Below, piece by piece: positions 54,612 to 63,614 of a stretch of 64,000 nt of DNA. Made by a program: the position numbers and the translations under genes. Numbering within the stretch: position 1 is the first letter of the stretch; every line of letters starts with the position of its first letter. This DNA comes from Desulfosporosinus acididurans (GTDB lineage: Bacteria > Bacillota > Desulfitobacteriia > Desulfitobacteriales > Desulfitobacteriaceae). The DNA is taken from positions 186,001-250,000 of the forward strand of contig NZ_LDZY01000007.1 in NCBI RefSeq assembly GCF_001029285.1, in the 5' to 3' direction. A model generated the notes under the pieces. The model had not been told where the DNA came from and did no database searches. It saw only the letters and a program-made list of their open reading frames with translations.

Positions 54612-54854
54612 CAGCAGTTTAGCTTCTACCACAATTAAACCATTGATCTCACTGGTAATATTACAGATTTCAGAAGTGTATCAAATTCGGACTTTTTCTC
54701 TCTCTTGCTTCCTGCTAAAATCAGATTGGAAGAGAGGATGAAATGCGAAAGAACTACTTTGTAAAATTGGTAAACTACATGAAGAATGTTTATCAGATTG
54801 ATCGTGGTCTGGATAAACTGTCTGACGGAAGAGTTAACCCGACTTACAGCACGG
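54612..54854 (+). mobile_element. IS remnant, left end
   Basis: Left terminal repeat CAGCAGTTTAGCTTCT and the first ~37 transposase codons, as in the IS at 29662; breaks off after ACTTACAGCACGG. Confidence 0.88.
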
Positions 54855-54880
54855 TTCTTATGGCGCATAAAACTGTTAAT

Positions 54881-54967
54881 GTGTTTTCAAACCCGACATT
54901 TTGGCAACTCGCGGCAGGTCGAGCATTACACTTCTTACATTCAGAACAACCCAGATTGGGAATTCGG
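54881..54967 (+). repeat. Junction of R3 left arm and recombinase B fragment
   Basis: GTGTTTTCAAACCCGACATT is the left part of an R3 element (TTGGCAACTC as in copy B). From about 54914 it becomes recombinase B codons for QVEHYTSYIQNNPDWEF. This fragment forms the end of the TetR gene on the other strand. Confidence 0.75.
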
Positions 54968-55546
54968 TGGGATTTTAAATATCAAATCCAAAAATGAATT
55001 TATCAAACCAGTTGGATCATCAAATCCTTTTTCAGATTCTAGATGTCCGGCAGAATTGAGTTCAACAAGACCAATAATAAATGCAGATCCCATTGCGGTT
55101 AATTGTTTGGCTGATTTACTTACAGTGAGTTTTTGTTCATGAGCTTTTTCCAAACATTTATAGATGATTCTAAATAATTCAAAAGCCGAAATATGTAGAT
55201 TGGCATATTGACTTTTGTCCCATTGCTTTATGAACATTAATTGATAATGTTCATAATTTTTTATACCAAAATCATAAAAAGTATATAACATTTCAGAAAC
55301 AAGTTTTCGGGGATCGTCAATTTCTCCGAATAATTCACGAAGACGATTTATTAGCACATCAAAATTTTCAGTCACAATTGCAGCAAGCAAATCATCTTTA
55401 TTTTTAAAATGCCTATAAACTGCACTTCTGGATAGATTCATTTCTTTTCCAAGATCACGCATACTGACTGAATCAATGCCGTTGGCGTCAATCATTTGTC
55501 TTGTGACATCAAGCAGCTTTTGTTTTGTATCATTACCACTTTCCAT
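54941..55546 (-). CDS. TetR-family regulator with replaced C-terminus
   Basis: 201 aa. N-terminal helix-turn-helix (IDSVSMRDLGKEMNLSRSAV, YRHFKNKDDLLAAI) and an all-helical ligand domain. The last ~10 residues (KIPPNSQSGLF) are antisense to the recombinase fragment, so the original end was lost and a new stop recruited. Divergent from an SDR gene whose promoter carries twin palindromes. Probably still functional as a repressor. Confidence 0.9.
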   Translation of the reverse strand: MESGNDTKQKLLDVTRQMIDANGIDSVSMRDLGKEMNLSRSAVYRHFKNKDDLLAAIVTENFDVLINRLRELFGEIDDPRKLVSEMLYTFYDFGIKNYEHYQLMFIKQWDKSQYANLHISAFELFRIIYKCLEKAHEQKLTVSKSAKQLTAMGSAFIIGLVELNSAGHLESEKGFDDPTGLINSFLDLIFKIPPNSQSGLF

Positions 55547-55593
55547 ATTAACCTCATTTCTGTCTTTATTCTTTATTCATTTTACTATTACGT

Positions 55594-55645
55594 GTTGACA
55601 CTGTCAACGCTTTGGGGTATACTTATTTACGTTGACAGTGTCAAC
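55594..55645 (+). promoter_or_regulatory. Twin TetR operators
   Basis: GTTGACACTGTCAAC (55594-55608) and GTTGACAGTGTCAAC (55631-55645), both palindromic, centres 37 bp apart, in the TetR-SDR gap. TATACT lies between them as a possible -10, with TTGACA of the first operator usable as part of a -35. Confidence 0.9.
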
Positions 55646-55681
55646 GATCGGCATGTTAATTCAGTTAAATGGAGTGAAATC

Positions 55682-56656
55682 ATGTTAACAGAAATGAATT
55701 CAAGTAAAAAAACGATTATTATAACCGGCGGAAACTCAGGATTGGGCTACGCATGCGCCAAAAACATTGCCAAAGCCCATAAAAATAATCATGTCATACT
55801 CGCTTGCCGTAATGCAGCTAAAGCAAACGAAGCGGTAAATTCACTAATCAGGGAAACTAAAAATAGCAACATAACATCTTTGGAACTTGACCTTGAATCA
55901 TTAGAATCCGTAAGAGGCTTTGTAACGAAATTTTTGAATTCCGATTATCCACCCCTATATGCTCTGGTTTGTAACGCAGGGTTAATTATGGTTGATAAAA
56001 CTTATTACACCAAAGATGGCTTTGAAAGCACCTTTGGGATAAATCATCTCGGACATTTTCTATTAACCAATATGCTGCTCGGAAAAATGACCAATTCTGG
56101 CCGAATAATCTTTGTCAGCAGCGGAACTCATGACCCCGCGCAAAAGACTATCGTCGCTCCACCCGTATATGAGAACGCCAGATTGCTCGCCTATCCAAAG
56201 GAAATGAGTCAAAATGAAAGTATGAATATTGTTGGCCAACGTCGATATTCCACGTCTAAATTATGCAATATATATTGCACTTATGAGCTCAATGAAAGAA
56301 TAACAAAAGAAACAAATAAAAGCCTTACAGTCAACGCTTTTAATCCGGGACAGATGCCGGGCACAGGATTTTCCCGCACCTTTCCGCCTTTAATGAAGCT
56401 CTTGCTCAAACATATCCTTCCTGTATTGTTATCGTTTAATAAAAATGCCACAACGGCCGAAACATCAGGAAATGCACTAGCATCACTTGTATTGAATCCT
56501 GAACTGAACGAAACTACAGGGAAATATTTCGACGGTACAAAGGAAATTAAATCATCGGAGCTTTCCTATAACAAGGAAAATATGAAGGATTTGTGGAGGA
56601 CAAGTGTTGAATTGACAAAACTGAACGAAACAGAAACAATATTAAGCTTAGATTAA
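55682..56656 (+). CDS. SDR-family oxidoreductase (retinol/protochlorophyllide type)
   Basis: 324 aa; ATG 55682 behind GGAGTG. ITGGNSGLGYACAK binds the nucleotide, CNAGLI the structural motif, VSSGTHDP and RRYSTSKLCN supply Ser, Tyr and Lys. Long inserts after the triad match the light-dependent-reductase/retinol-dehydrogenase-like SDRs. Controlled by the divergent TetR; perhaps detoxifies an aldehyde or ketone that TetR senses. Confidence 0.92.
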   Translation: MLTEMNSSKKTIIITGGNSGLGYACAKNIAKAHKNNHVILACRNAAKANEAVNSLIRETKNSNITSLELDLESLESVRGFVTKFLNSDYPPLYALVCNAGLIMVDKTYYTKDGFESTFGINHLGHFLLTNMLLGKMTNSGRIIFVSSGTHDPAQKTIVAPPVYENARLLAYPKEMSQNESMNIVGQRRYSTSKLCNIYCTYELNERITKETNKSLTVNAFNPGQMPGTGFSRTFPPLMKLLLKHILPVLLSFNKNATTAETSGNALASLVLNPELNETTGKYFDGTKEIKSSELSYNKENMKDLWRTSVELTKLNETETILSLD

Positions 56657-56820
56657 GAATCAACAACGCTGGGTGAAATCTGACCATGTGATCAATTATA
56701 TACCGGCGTTAACAAAAGAACACCAAAGATGTTATTGAACGTAGAAATGCCCACCACTATGTAAAGAAGTTGGTTAGATTTATGTATCATGGCCAGCATC
56801 TTGCGTACCATACATTAACA

Positions 56821-57105
56821 CAGCAGTTTAGCCTCTACCATAGTTATACCATTGACCTCACTGGTAATATTACAGATTTCAGAAGTGTATCAAATTCGGA
56901 CTTTTTCTCTCTCTTGCTTCCTGCTAAAATCAGATTGGAAGAGAGGATGAAATGCGAAAGAACTACTTTGTAAAATTGGTAAAATACATGAAGTGAAGAA
57001 TGTTTATCAGATAGATCATGGTTTGAATCAATTATCTGACGGAAGAGTTGACCCTACTTATTGCACGGGTCAAGTTATTCTGCCTGTGCTAATTAGTTTT
57101 TTGCT
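56821..57105 (+). mobile_element. IS remnant, left end with internal damage
   Basis: CAGCAGTTTAGCCTCT left end and about 65 transposase codons with a 5-base insertion (ATACATGAAGTGAAGAATG). Ends near GTGCTAATTAGTTTTTTGC. 56657-56820 in front has no gene I can name. Confidence 0.85.
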
Positions 57106-57173
57106 GTATGGATAGCGCATTGCAGGAGATAAAAGATAATGGTGGAATTAGAACGTTATGTAACTGGCGATAA

Positions 57174-57262
57174 AACCCAGCCACCCGTCAAGCCACCAAA
57201 CTCCTTCAATCCCGCAGGATGGGATGTGGTTGCCTGGTGAATAGGGGAAGTGGTGGGGATGC
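57174..57262 (+). repeat. R1 repeat, copy 6
   Basis: CCCAGCCACCCGTCAAGCC, CTCCTTCAATCCCGCAGGAT, right arm GGGGAAGTGGTGGGGATG. Preceded by TTGCAGGAGATAAAAGATAA, the extension seen after copies 10 and 11. Confidence 0.8.
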
Positions 57263-57310
57263 ATCATATGAGATCTAATAATTCACTTTCTAGGGATTGG
57301 AGAATAAGAA

Positions 57311-57717
57311 ATGTTGGATAAAATTGAAGATGATGAACTGAATAATTTTATTAAAGAGTATGATAAGTGCTTTCTTGAAAGAAATATAGAAAAATTGAAA
57401 TCGTTTTATCCTGAAGATAATAGTGAATTAGTATATTTTGATAATCATAAAAATAATGATACATATTCCGTAGATGAGCATTAAAATTATTGAATGAATT
57501 TTTTCGAAATGGTAAAAAAACAGAATCAGGTACTGTTGAAGAATTAACAATGGAAAATATTCATTATTTTAAAACAGAAAGTGCTGCTTGTGTTTGTTTT
57601 TATGCAAGGTATAAGAGTTTTCCCAAACCAGCAGTAAGAACGACAATATATTTGGAAAGAAATAGAGGGAAGTGGAAGATGAAGCATGTACATTGTTCAT
57701 TCGAGCCGGAAAAATAG
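57311..57717 (+). CDS. SnoaL/NTF2-like small protein (frameshifted)
   Basis: ATG 57311 gives MLDKIEDDELNNFIKEYDKC up to a TAA at 57482. Adding one T there continues as HLKLLNEFFRNGKKTESGTV and ends at 57717 with TTIYLERNRGKWKMKHVHCS. Total about 135 aa. Helical start, then curved beta sheet with a basic end, as in nuclear-transport-factor-2-like folds. Function unknown. Confidence 0.6.
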
Positions 57718-57839
57718 TATGTAAAGCAGCTTCCAATTATTCTAATCTAACCTACCAATTTCTCACCGCGCCACCCACACCCAAGCTAACCTCAAGAAGA
57801 AATAACCGCCTAGCTGGTGTTCGAGTTGTAGGCTAAAAT

Positions 57840-58035
57840 CCCCCCACCTGCGAAAAACCAAATAATATAAACGGCTTTGCGAATCCAGGGCGTGTTGCTC
57901 TGGATTTTTACAATTTGTCGAGGTACAGTGGTATAATTAGGAAAGAGAGCGGTAAGAACTAGCCTGGACGCCAATTCCGTCAATTGGCGGACAAATCAAA
58001 GCGGCAATATTCCGCTCAGGATAGCGGGGATATTT
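57840..58035 (+). repeat. R2 repeat, copy 4
   Basis: CCCCACCTGCG, AACGGCTTTGCG, terminator 57882-57906, TTTTTACAATTTG, GGTATAATTAGG, CCAATTCCGTCAATTGG palindrome, then GGCAATATTCCG. Confidence 0.8.
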
Positions 58036-58036
58036 T

Positions 58037-58218
58037 TTAGTCGGGAAATTCCTCGTACCGAAGTGGTTGATCTAGTTAATTATCTAAAAGATAAATCGCT
58101 TAATATTCCGGCTTTTATAATATGTAAGGATCTTTTATTTGATAAATCACCAAAGATGATTGATAAATATTTTGAGGCACATTTTAATAGGTTTCCTAAA
58201 GGCCCTATTTTACTTTAA
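58037..58218 (+). pseudogene. Gene end without a start, about 60 codons
   Basis: SREIPRTEVVDLVNYLKDKS ... FEAHFNRFPKGPILL, ending TAA 58218. The frame runs back into R2 with no start codon or ribosome site, so the first part of the gene has been replaced by the repeat. Unrecognised. Confidence 0.45.
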
Positions 58219-58384
58219 ATTTAAATTATACTAACACTATTTAACTGTATTCCACCTAATTTTGCATAATCAGTTCAACAGAGTCAGAGTCAACGGCCCA
58301 ACATATTTTTTTGGATACTTAATTCACCTCGTCTGTAGCGCCCCGCTAAGCTCAATAAGAAATAGCCGCCATATTATAAAGTTA

Positions 58385-58720
58385 ATAAAGATAGGATGAA
58401 AATCCCACCCACGAAAAACCAAATAATCTAAACAGCTTTGCAAATCCAGGACGTGTAGCTCTGGATTTTTAAATGGAGCAACAATTTGTCGGAGTACAGT
58501 GGTATTATTAGGAATTAGAACTGACCCGGACCTCAATTTCGTCAATTGGCGGACAACTTAAAGGGGCAATATTTCGTCCAGGATAGCGGGGGTAGTTATT
58601 TATCCGGAGAGCGTTGGATGGACAAAGTAACCCAAACAGCCAATGCTGCGGGATGTCCTTACCTATCCAAAGGCGCTCACCGAACCGGAAAGCTGGAGGG
58701 ATGAGGGGATGGGTCACTTG
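58385..58720 (+). repeat. R2 copy 5 joined to an R1-like right arm
   Basis: Terminator AATCCAGGAC/GCTCTGGATT at 58443-58467; GTGGTATTATTAGG; CAATTTCGTCAATTGGCGG. Then TGCGGGATGTCCTTACCTAT and CCGGAAAGCTGGAGGGATGA, which recur in copy 12, so the two families meet here in one unit. Confidence 0.75.
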
Positions 58721-58811
58721 AGAGTGTTTAAACCGACAAGTTTGGAAGGTTGGTTTAGTTTGACTGATGGAATACGTGTTGAAGACAGAATCCATGAAAG
58801 AGGTTAAAGAG

Positions 58812-59138
58812 ATGGGAGCAACAAAATATTATGATGTAAAAATTTCGGTTCTCAAAAAACTCGATGTTGGCGATATCCATGAAAAGTACGCTTCAGAGGG
58901 AGTTCCAACAAAGTGTTCAAAATATAAAGAAGGACAAGAGTTCATAACAAAAAATTGTAATAAACCTGAAGGATTTTGTAGTTGGGCTTGGGCAGGGATT
59001 CAAGACAAGGTTGTTTATTTAGCATTAGGGCATGATTATCCTTGGGTTAGGCAGAAAGGAACTGAAATATTCTGTTGTGCCGATGGACTTCATCCAGTAC
59101 TTTATAAATTAGAGAGAATAGAAGGAACCGAGTCATAA
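58812..59138 (+). CDS. TIGR04076-family protein
   Basis: 108 aa from ATG 58812, behind AAAGAGG (two in-frame ATGs upstream are less likely). YYDVKISVLKKLDVGDIHEK, GFCSWAWAGIQDKV and EIFCCADGLHPVLYKLERI agree with my memory of the TIGR04076 family, small Cys-containing proteins of unknown function in anaerobes. Confidence 0.8.
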   Translation: MGATKYYDVKISVLKKLDVGDIHEKYASEGVPTKCSKYKEGQEFITKNCNKPEGFCSWAWAGIQDKVVYLALGHDYPWVRQKGTEIFCCADGLHPVLYKLERIEGTES

Positions 59139-59189
59139 CTTTCCTGATGCCACTGTAAGTCACTTGCACCACTTCCGCCCGTATCCCGC

Positions 59190-59320
59190 TACCAACAAGC
59201 CCAAATACCCGCCATGTTATAAACCCCAAGCCACTAGTCAACCCACCGGACTCCTTCAATCCCGCAGGATGGGATGTGGTTGCCTGGTGGATAGGGGAAG
59301 GTGTGGGGATGCGGCACATG
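59190..59320 (+). repeat. R1 repeat, copy 7
   Basis: AAGCCCAAATACCCGCC, ACTCCTTCAATCCCGCAGGA, TGGGATGTGGTTGCCTGGTG, GGGGAAGGTGTGGGGATGCG; among the best-preserved copies. Confidence 0.85.
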
Positions 59321-59368
59321 ATGCGGAGCTGCGTGGAGGGGAAATAAAGATACGCGGAGGGGCATACT

Positions 59369-59698
59369 TTGAAAAGAAAACTCGTTGTTGCGGTCATTAC
59401 GTTTATTACTGTTTGCTTTGTTTTTACATGGGATGTTGCATCCCAGGCTCACTCTACACCACAGATGGCAATAAGAACGTATTTGTTTCTATCGGAGCAT
59501 CCAATTAGTGCTTTGACCACAGGAATTGTAGTGAATCAATTTCAAACTGAATTAGACAGAAATAGTCTGGAATTACAAAACGCAAAAATTTATTCGCTAA
59601 CGAGACCCCCGATCGATACATCAGGAAACCATTTAATTAATGTAAAAGTAACAAAAAAGGGTTCTCTGTATTATGCACGATATTACGGTGAAGCTTAA
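59369..59698 (+). CDS. Small secreted or membrane-anchored protein
   Basis: 109 aa from TTG behind GGAGGGG. N-terminal signal sequence (KLVVAVITFITVCFVFTWDV, then ASQAHS as a possible cleavage site), mature part beta-rich with no cysteines. Unrecognised. Confidence 0.7.
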   Translation: MKRKLVVAVITFITVCFVFTWDVASQAHSTPQMAIRTYLFLSEHPISALTTGIVVNQFQTELDRNSLELQNAKIYSLTRPPIDTSGNHLINVKVTKKGSLYYARYYGEA

Positions 59699-59784
59699 TA
59701 TCATGTTTAGCTAAGTTGTAATATCATTAAATCAGCGGTATTCCACGGAACATTATCGCCTCCAACACACCGCTCTTCCCGCTA

Positions 59785-59915
59785 TCTCTCGCCCCCAAAT
59801 CCCCATAAAACCCTAGCTCACCTGTCAAACCACCGAACTCCTTCAATCCCGCAGGATGGGATGTCCTTGTCTGGTGGATACGGGAAGGTGGTGGGATGAG
59901 GGAGTGTATTGGCCT
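59785..59915 (+). repeat. R1 repeat, copy 8
   Basis: CTCGCCCCCAAATCCCC, ACTCCTTCAATCCCGCAGGA, GGATACGGGAAGGTGGTGGG; followed by CACCGGAGCGTTTT. Confidence 0.85.
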
Positions 59916-60083
59916 CACCGGAGCGTTTTAGAATTTCCGGTTTATTGTATTCGAGGCTTACAAAAGTAAAAGGAATATTCCGGAAAATGGAGAAGTATAG
60001 AGGTAACTAAGTCTTACTTAATTTTCATGTTTTAATAGTCATGAATGAGTAAAAGTAGACATTGGTATGGAGGGGGAAACACT

Positions 60084-60362
60084 ATGGATGAGAAACGAAT
60101 TTTCACAATTGGGCTGAAACTGGTTGGCGCTATGAATATCATAAGCGGCTTAGTCAACTTTATTAGCTTCATTCCGGTTATAATTAATGTTTTAGGTGGT
60201 CCCATGCCAAGCCGAGTAGTTGCAATGCCAAACCAAATTGTTATAAATCTTATCCAAATGATTGGTCCGATATTTCAAATTGTGGCCGGTACATATTTGC
60301 TAAAAGACGGACAAGCTGTTGTGAATTTTGCCTATAAAATTAAGTCAAAGCTAGATGAATAG
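60084..60362 (+). CDS. Small two-pass membrane protein
   Basis: 92 aa; ATG 60084 behind GGAGGGGG. Membrane segments at about 9-38 (GLKLVGAMNIISGLVNFISF) and 55-72, cytosolic Lys-rich tail. No family recognised. Confidence 0.7.
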   Translation: MDEKRIFTIGLKLVGAMNIISGLVNFISFIPVIINVLGGPMPSRVVAMPNQIVINLIQMIGPIFQIVAGTYLLKDGQAVVNFAYKIKSKLDE

Positions 60363-60404
60363 ATTGAATGCAGCAGCATATTACACTGCAGGCTTCTTGC
60401 GTCA

Positions 60405-60530
60405 CACAAACCCTCAACCCCAAACACCCATAACCCCCAGCCACCCGTCAACCCACCGAGACTCTTTCAATCCTGCAGGATGGGATGCGCTTCCTTGCTG
60501 GATACCGGGAAAGGCGGGTGGGGGATAGGT
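60405..60530 (+). repeat. R1 repeat, copy 9
   Basis: CAACCCCAAACACCC, TTTCAATCCTGCAGGATGGG, CCGGGAAAGGCGGGTGGGGG. Confidence 0.8.
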
Positions 60531-60613
60531 TGGTGTAAGGGGGTAGTGGGTAACTAGCTGTGTGAATTAATACTAATCTGGACTCCAAAGCGAAATTGAA
60601 GGAGGTAGTATCG

Positions 60614-60784
60614 ATGTTCCTTTTCCCAGCTTTTATATCCCCGTTAGAATTTGGAATTATATCACCGATTGTTGTAATTCCCGTAGCATTAATAATAGTG
60701 GTAGTCTGGTACGTTCGTAAGCTAAACAGTATTGATAAAACTTTAAAGGAAATCTTGAAAGTCATAACTAGCAGACAATCATAG
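60614..60784 (+). CDS. Single-pass membrane protein, 56 aa
   Basis: ATG 60614 behind AAGGAGG. One membrane segment (GIISPIVVIPVALIIVVVWY) and an amphipathic tail (RKLNSIDKTLKEILKVITSR). Single gene between two R1 copies. Confidence 0.7.
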   Translation: MFLFPAFISPLEFGIISPIVVIPVALIIVVVWYVRKLNSIDKTLKEILKVITSRQS

Positions 60785-60844
60785 CAATCAAAAGATACTC
60801 GGATTGATCACAGATCACAATTTCTCAACTCTTGCCACCTGTAC

Positions 60845-61040
60845 CGTCTGCTACCCCTCACCCCCAAGTCTCGGCCAATAAATCGCAGCGACCAGTCAAC
60901 TACCGGATCTCCTTCAATCCCGCAGGATGGATGTCTTACCTAGTGGATAACTGACTGGGAGGCTGGAGGGATGCGTGGGATAGGGGAGTTTTAGTAACTA
61001 ACGGAGCGTTTTCGGGCGCTCTTATTGTGTTCTTATTGCA
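60845..61040 (+). repeat. R1 repeat, copy 10, with terminator extension
   Basis: CTACCCCTCACCCCCAAG, CTTCAATCCCGCAGGATGG, GGGAGGCTGGAGGGATGCG, then GGAGCGTTTTCGGGCGCTC with T-rich tail, then GCAGGAAATGGAGGATAATG. Confidence 0.8.
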
Positions 61041-61115
61041 GGAAATGGAGGATAATGGTGGAAATAATACTAAGAATAATGATCAAATTGCCGCCAGGAG
61101 CTACTAGGAGGTGTG

Positions 61116-61323
61116 ATGGTGGAAGTTTGGCACATTATTTGGGTTGCTTCTGATTGCTTTTGGTTTGGTGATTACATTTCTCTCATCCCAGGGCTGGTAT
61201 ATTGATTGGCTCAAAGAAAGATTACCTATGGAAAGAAGAAGGCTTATTCGAGGTGAACGAATCTCTGGTATTTGCCTTATCTTTATTGGGATGCTTCAAA
61301 CCGTAAAGGCATTAATATATTAA
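61116..61323 (+). CDS. Small membrane protein, start out of frame
   Basis: AGGAGGTGTG leads to ATG 61116, but the protein-like frame is the neighbouring one: FGTLFGLLLIAFGLVITFLS ... WLKERLPMERRRLIRGERIS, GICLIFIGMLQTVKALIY, two membrane segments, ending TAA 61321. One base seems gained or lost in the first few codons (GATGGTGG). Confidence 0.5.
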
Positions 61324-61364
61324 AATGTTAACGTAGTTGAGAGAACCGAGAGGTGGGTTTGATT

Positions 61365-61542
61365 ATGGATCAATTAACGTCCTGTAAGACTTGCACAAGA
61401 GAAATGCACAGTCTGCCAAAGTATGTCCTCATTGTGGGGCCAAGCTAAAGCTAACTCTAATTGAAAAATAGTACTTTTTATTTTTGTCAGCTATGTTGCT
61501 ATGATATTGATGGGCATTATTGGAATGAAATGGTCAAAATGA
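61365..61542 (+). CDS. Zinc-ribbon membrane protein, frameshifted twice
   Basis: MDQLTSCKTCTRE, then in the next frame AQSAKVCPHCGAKLKLTLIE, then (one A short in a five-A run) KIVLFIFVSYVAMILMGIIG. Together a CxxC...CxxC zinc ribbon followed by one membrane segment, about 60 aa, a common small-protein layout. GAGAGGTGGG precedes the ATG. As written, no reading frame yields the protein. Confidence 0.55.
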
Positions 61543-61559
61543 AAGAGGGGGTAACAAAA

Positions 61560-62186
61560 TTGACAAGAACATCGTCGCCAATGCGAATTTCATTTCATCC
61601 TCCAACCGATCATTACTGCGAGGATTTGATTCTTGTTGATGAGCAAATTTGTGAATTGTTAGCTAAGCGTAAAGAATTATCAAATAATAATCCAGGATTT
61701 CCGCATCAGGATTTGATCTCAGACTGGAGCCAAAAGTTCGGTCTTAATGAGGCTTGGCTACAAAGGATCTTTTCGGCATATATGATAGGCGAGGAGCATT
61801 TTCTACCCCTCATAGAACCGACTGGGTTTTTGAAATTCGTTCCAATTTTAAAATCAGTGGCAATTGACAACATGTCGTATGCAGTGACATATATGAAACA
61901 ATACACCAATGCCAGCATAGTGTGTGTCGAAACTGAGGTCAATACATCGGAACCATTTGTTAGGTTAGGACATGCTAGCTTTGAATTGTTCATTTCACCT
62001 GAATATCATTGTAGGCAAGATGGTGGGTGTGGGTCAAGAAGGGGGATGCAGCATTCTTTTGTAGTAACACCATCTTTACCTGATGATATTAGTGGTGTGG
62101 AATTTCAATTAACGGTTAAACCTTTTCATGAGAACCTCGAATATCAAGTGGTACATTTTAAAGAAACAACCGTTACGATTAAGTAA
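61560..62186 (+). CDS. Hypothetical protein, 208 aa
   Basis: TTG 61560 chosen because GAGGGGGT precedes it; the longer frame from 61461 runs through the zinc-ribbon gene. A helical first part resembling chorismate-mutase-like helices (ILVDEQICELLAKRKELSNN), then a beta part (NASIVCVETEVNTSEPF, SFVVTPSLPDDISGVEFQLT). Unrecognised. Confidence 0.65.
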   Translation: MTRTSSPMRISFHPPTDHYCEDLILVDEQICELLAKRKELSNNNPGFPHQDLISDWSQKFGLNEAWLQRIFSAYMIGEEHFLPLIEPTGFLKFVPILKSVAIDNMSYAVTYMKQYTNASIVCVETEVNTSEPFVRLGHASFELFISPEYHCRQDGGCGSRRGMQHSFVVTPSLPDDISGVEFQLTVKPFHENLEYQVVHFKETTVTIK

Positions 62187-62224
62187 GGAACACCATTACC
62201 GGTTCTTTCTGTACTCCCAGCACT

Positions 62225-62420
62225 CGTCCCTAGCTACCCTCAACCCCAAATACCCATAAACCCCAGCCACCAGCCAACCTACCTGACTCCTTCAATCCCG
62301 CAGGATGGATGTGCTTAGCTATCGGATAACCGAACCGGAAAGTTGGAGGGGATGGTCACATAAGTATTGTGGAAACTAACGGAGCGTTTTTAGGCGCTCT
62401 TTTTACATTCTTATTGCAGG
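62225..62420 (+). repeat. R1 repeat, copy 11, with terminator extension
   Basis: CTACCCTCAACCCCAAATAC, CTTCAATCCCGCAGGATGG, CCGGAAAGTTGGAGGGGATG, then GGAGCGTTTTTAGGCGCTC and TTTTT, then GCAGGAAACAAAGGATAATA. Confidence 0.85.
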
Positions 62421-62521
62421 AAACAAAGGATAATAGTGGAATTAGATAAATATGGATTGTGCCGTGAATTATTGAGGGGGATATTTCTTGAATTGTCTGC
62501 ACCAAGATGGACCAACCATAA

Positions 62522-62999
62522 ATAAAGATTCAGTTTCATTTAATTCTAGTTGGGAATAAAGCTGTTGTAGTAAGGGCTGATTTAAATGAGCCACTAGGTT
62601 TTATAAAGGATGAGTTTTTAGATGTTATTTTATCCTCATTGACGCTTCATTATCTTAAAAATTGGAATAAGCGAATTTAATAGAATCCTAAAAAAGACTG
62701 GAGAACTTATTTTCTCTGTTCATCATCCTTTCATGGATTTTACGGTGTTTAACAGAGACAATTACTTTACAACTGAATTATTGGATGATGAATGGGATAC
62801 CAATTGCGGAAAAGTGAAAGTACAATTTTATAGACGGCCATTAAGCAAGATTGTGTCATCAGTTATTGATGCAGGATTTATAATAGAAAAACTACTCGAG
62901 CCAATGCCAATTGAACAATTCAAGATTGCTCAGCCTAATATATATGATAGATTAACAAAGAAGCCTCAATTCTTGTTCATAAGAGCAAGAAAGCAATAA
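62522..62999 (+). pseudogene. SAM-dependent methyltransferase, N-terminus missing and frameshifted
   Basis: Frame 1 encodes VVVRADLNEPLGFIKDEFLD and VILSSLTLHYLKNW, the motif II-III region of a class I methyltransferase. A shift at about 62675 continues as SEFNRILKKTGELIFSVHHP and then MDFTVFNRDNYFTTELLDDE to KPQFLFIRARK. The SAM-binding glycine motif I is absent because the first ~80 codons are gone. Confidence 0.82.
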
Positions 63000-63026
63000 G
63001 TTTTGTAAAAATGGGATGGTGACATA

Positions 63027-63287
63027 ATGTCGGATTTTATTGAAGGATTAAAAAAAGGTGCTAAAGCTATAAAAGAGTCATTTGGGCCAAGTCGGTATGA
63101 GGTTGCAAATATCAAAGTAATATGCCCTCATTGTAAAAATGACATTTTTGAAGATGGTTCTGCACAATTGAATACTGCTGGAGCGACCTTTCTAAATCTT
63201 GATTGGCTGAACAAATCAGCTACTATACTTATATGTACTAACTGTGGATTGATTCAATGGTTTATGGAGTCTCCAGAGAAGATTTAA
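63027..63287 (+). CDS. Zinc-ribbon protein, 86 aa
   Basis: ATG behind GGGATGGTG. Two CxxC pairs, ICPHCKNDI and ICTNCGLIQ, about 45 residues apart, with an N-terminal amphipathic helix (FIEGLKKGAKAIKESFG). Probably a small nucleic-acid or protein-binding zinc ribbon. Confidence 0.78.
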   Translation: MSDFIEGLKKGAKAIKESFGPSRYEVANIKVICPHCKNDIFEDGSAQLNTAGATFLNLDWLNKSATILICTNCGLIQWFMESPEKI

Positions 63288-63317
63288 TGATCGTCATCTC
63301 ATTGGAGGTTAGCTTTA

Positions 63318-63581
63318 ATGGATAAATTCATTCATAAGTGGGAAAGAAAGCGTCTGAAAGGGCCAATTAAGCATGTATTCCTATATTGCATTGCAATTTC
63401 GGTTGGAGGTCTATTTGGCGGAATAATCGGAACAGCACTTGGTCATGGAGATGTCCATAAGTTTCTTGCTAACTCATCATTTGGCGTTGCTTTTCTTTTT
63501 TTATGGGGATTAGGACTAGGTGTATTTAATTGGAAGAGAAATGAAAGGAAGTACAAAAGCTTAATTGAGAGAAATCAATAG
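63318..63581 (+). CDS. Small two-pass membrane protein
   Basis: 87 aa; ATG behind TTGGAGG. Basic N-terminus (KWERKRLKGPIKH), Gly-rich segment (ISVGGLFGGIIGTALGHG) and a second membrane helix (GVAFLFLWGLGLGVF), basic tail. Unrecognised. Follows the zinc-ribbon gene by 30 bases, so these two share one unit of the array. Confidence 0.72.
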   Translation: MDKFIHKWERKRLKGPIKHVFLYCIAISVGGLFGGIIGTALGHGDVHKFLANSSFGVAFLFLWGLGLGVFNWKRNERKYKSLIERNQ

Positions 63582-63614
63582 GAACTTACAGTAGATTCGA
63601 TTTTCCAACTTCTC

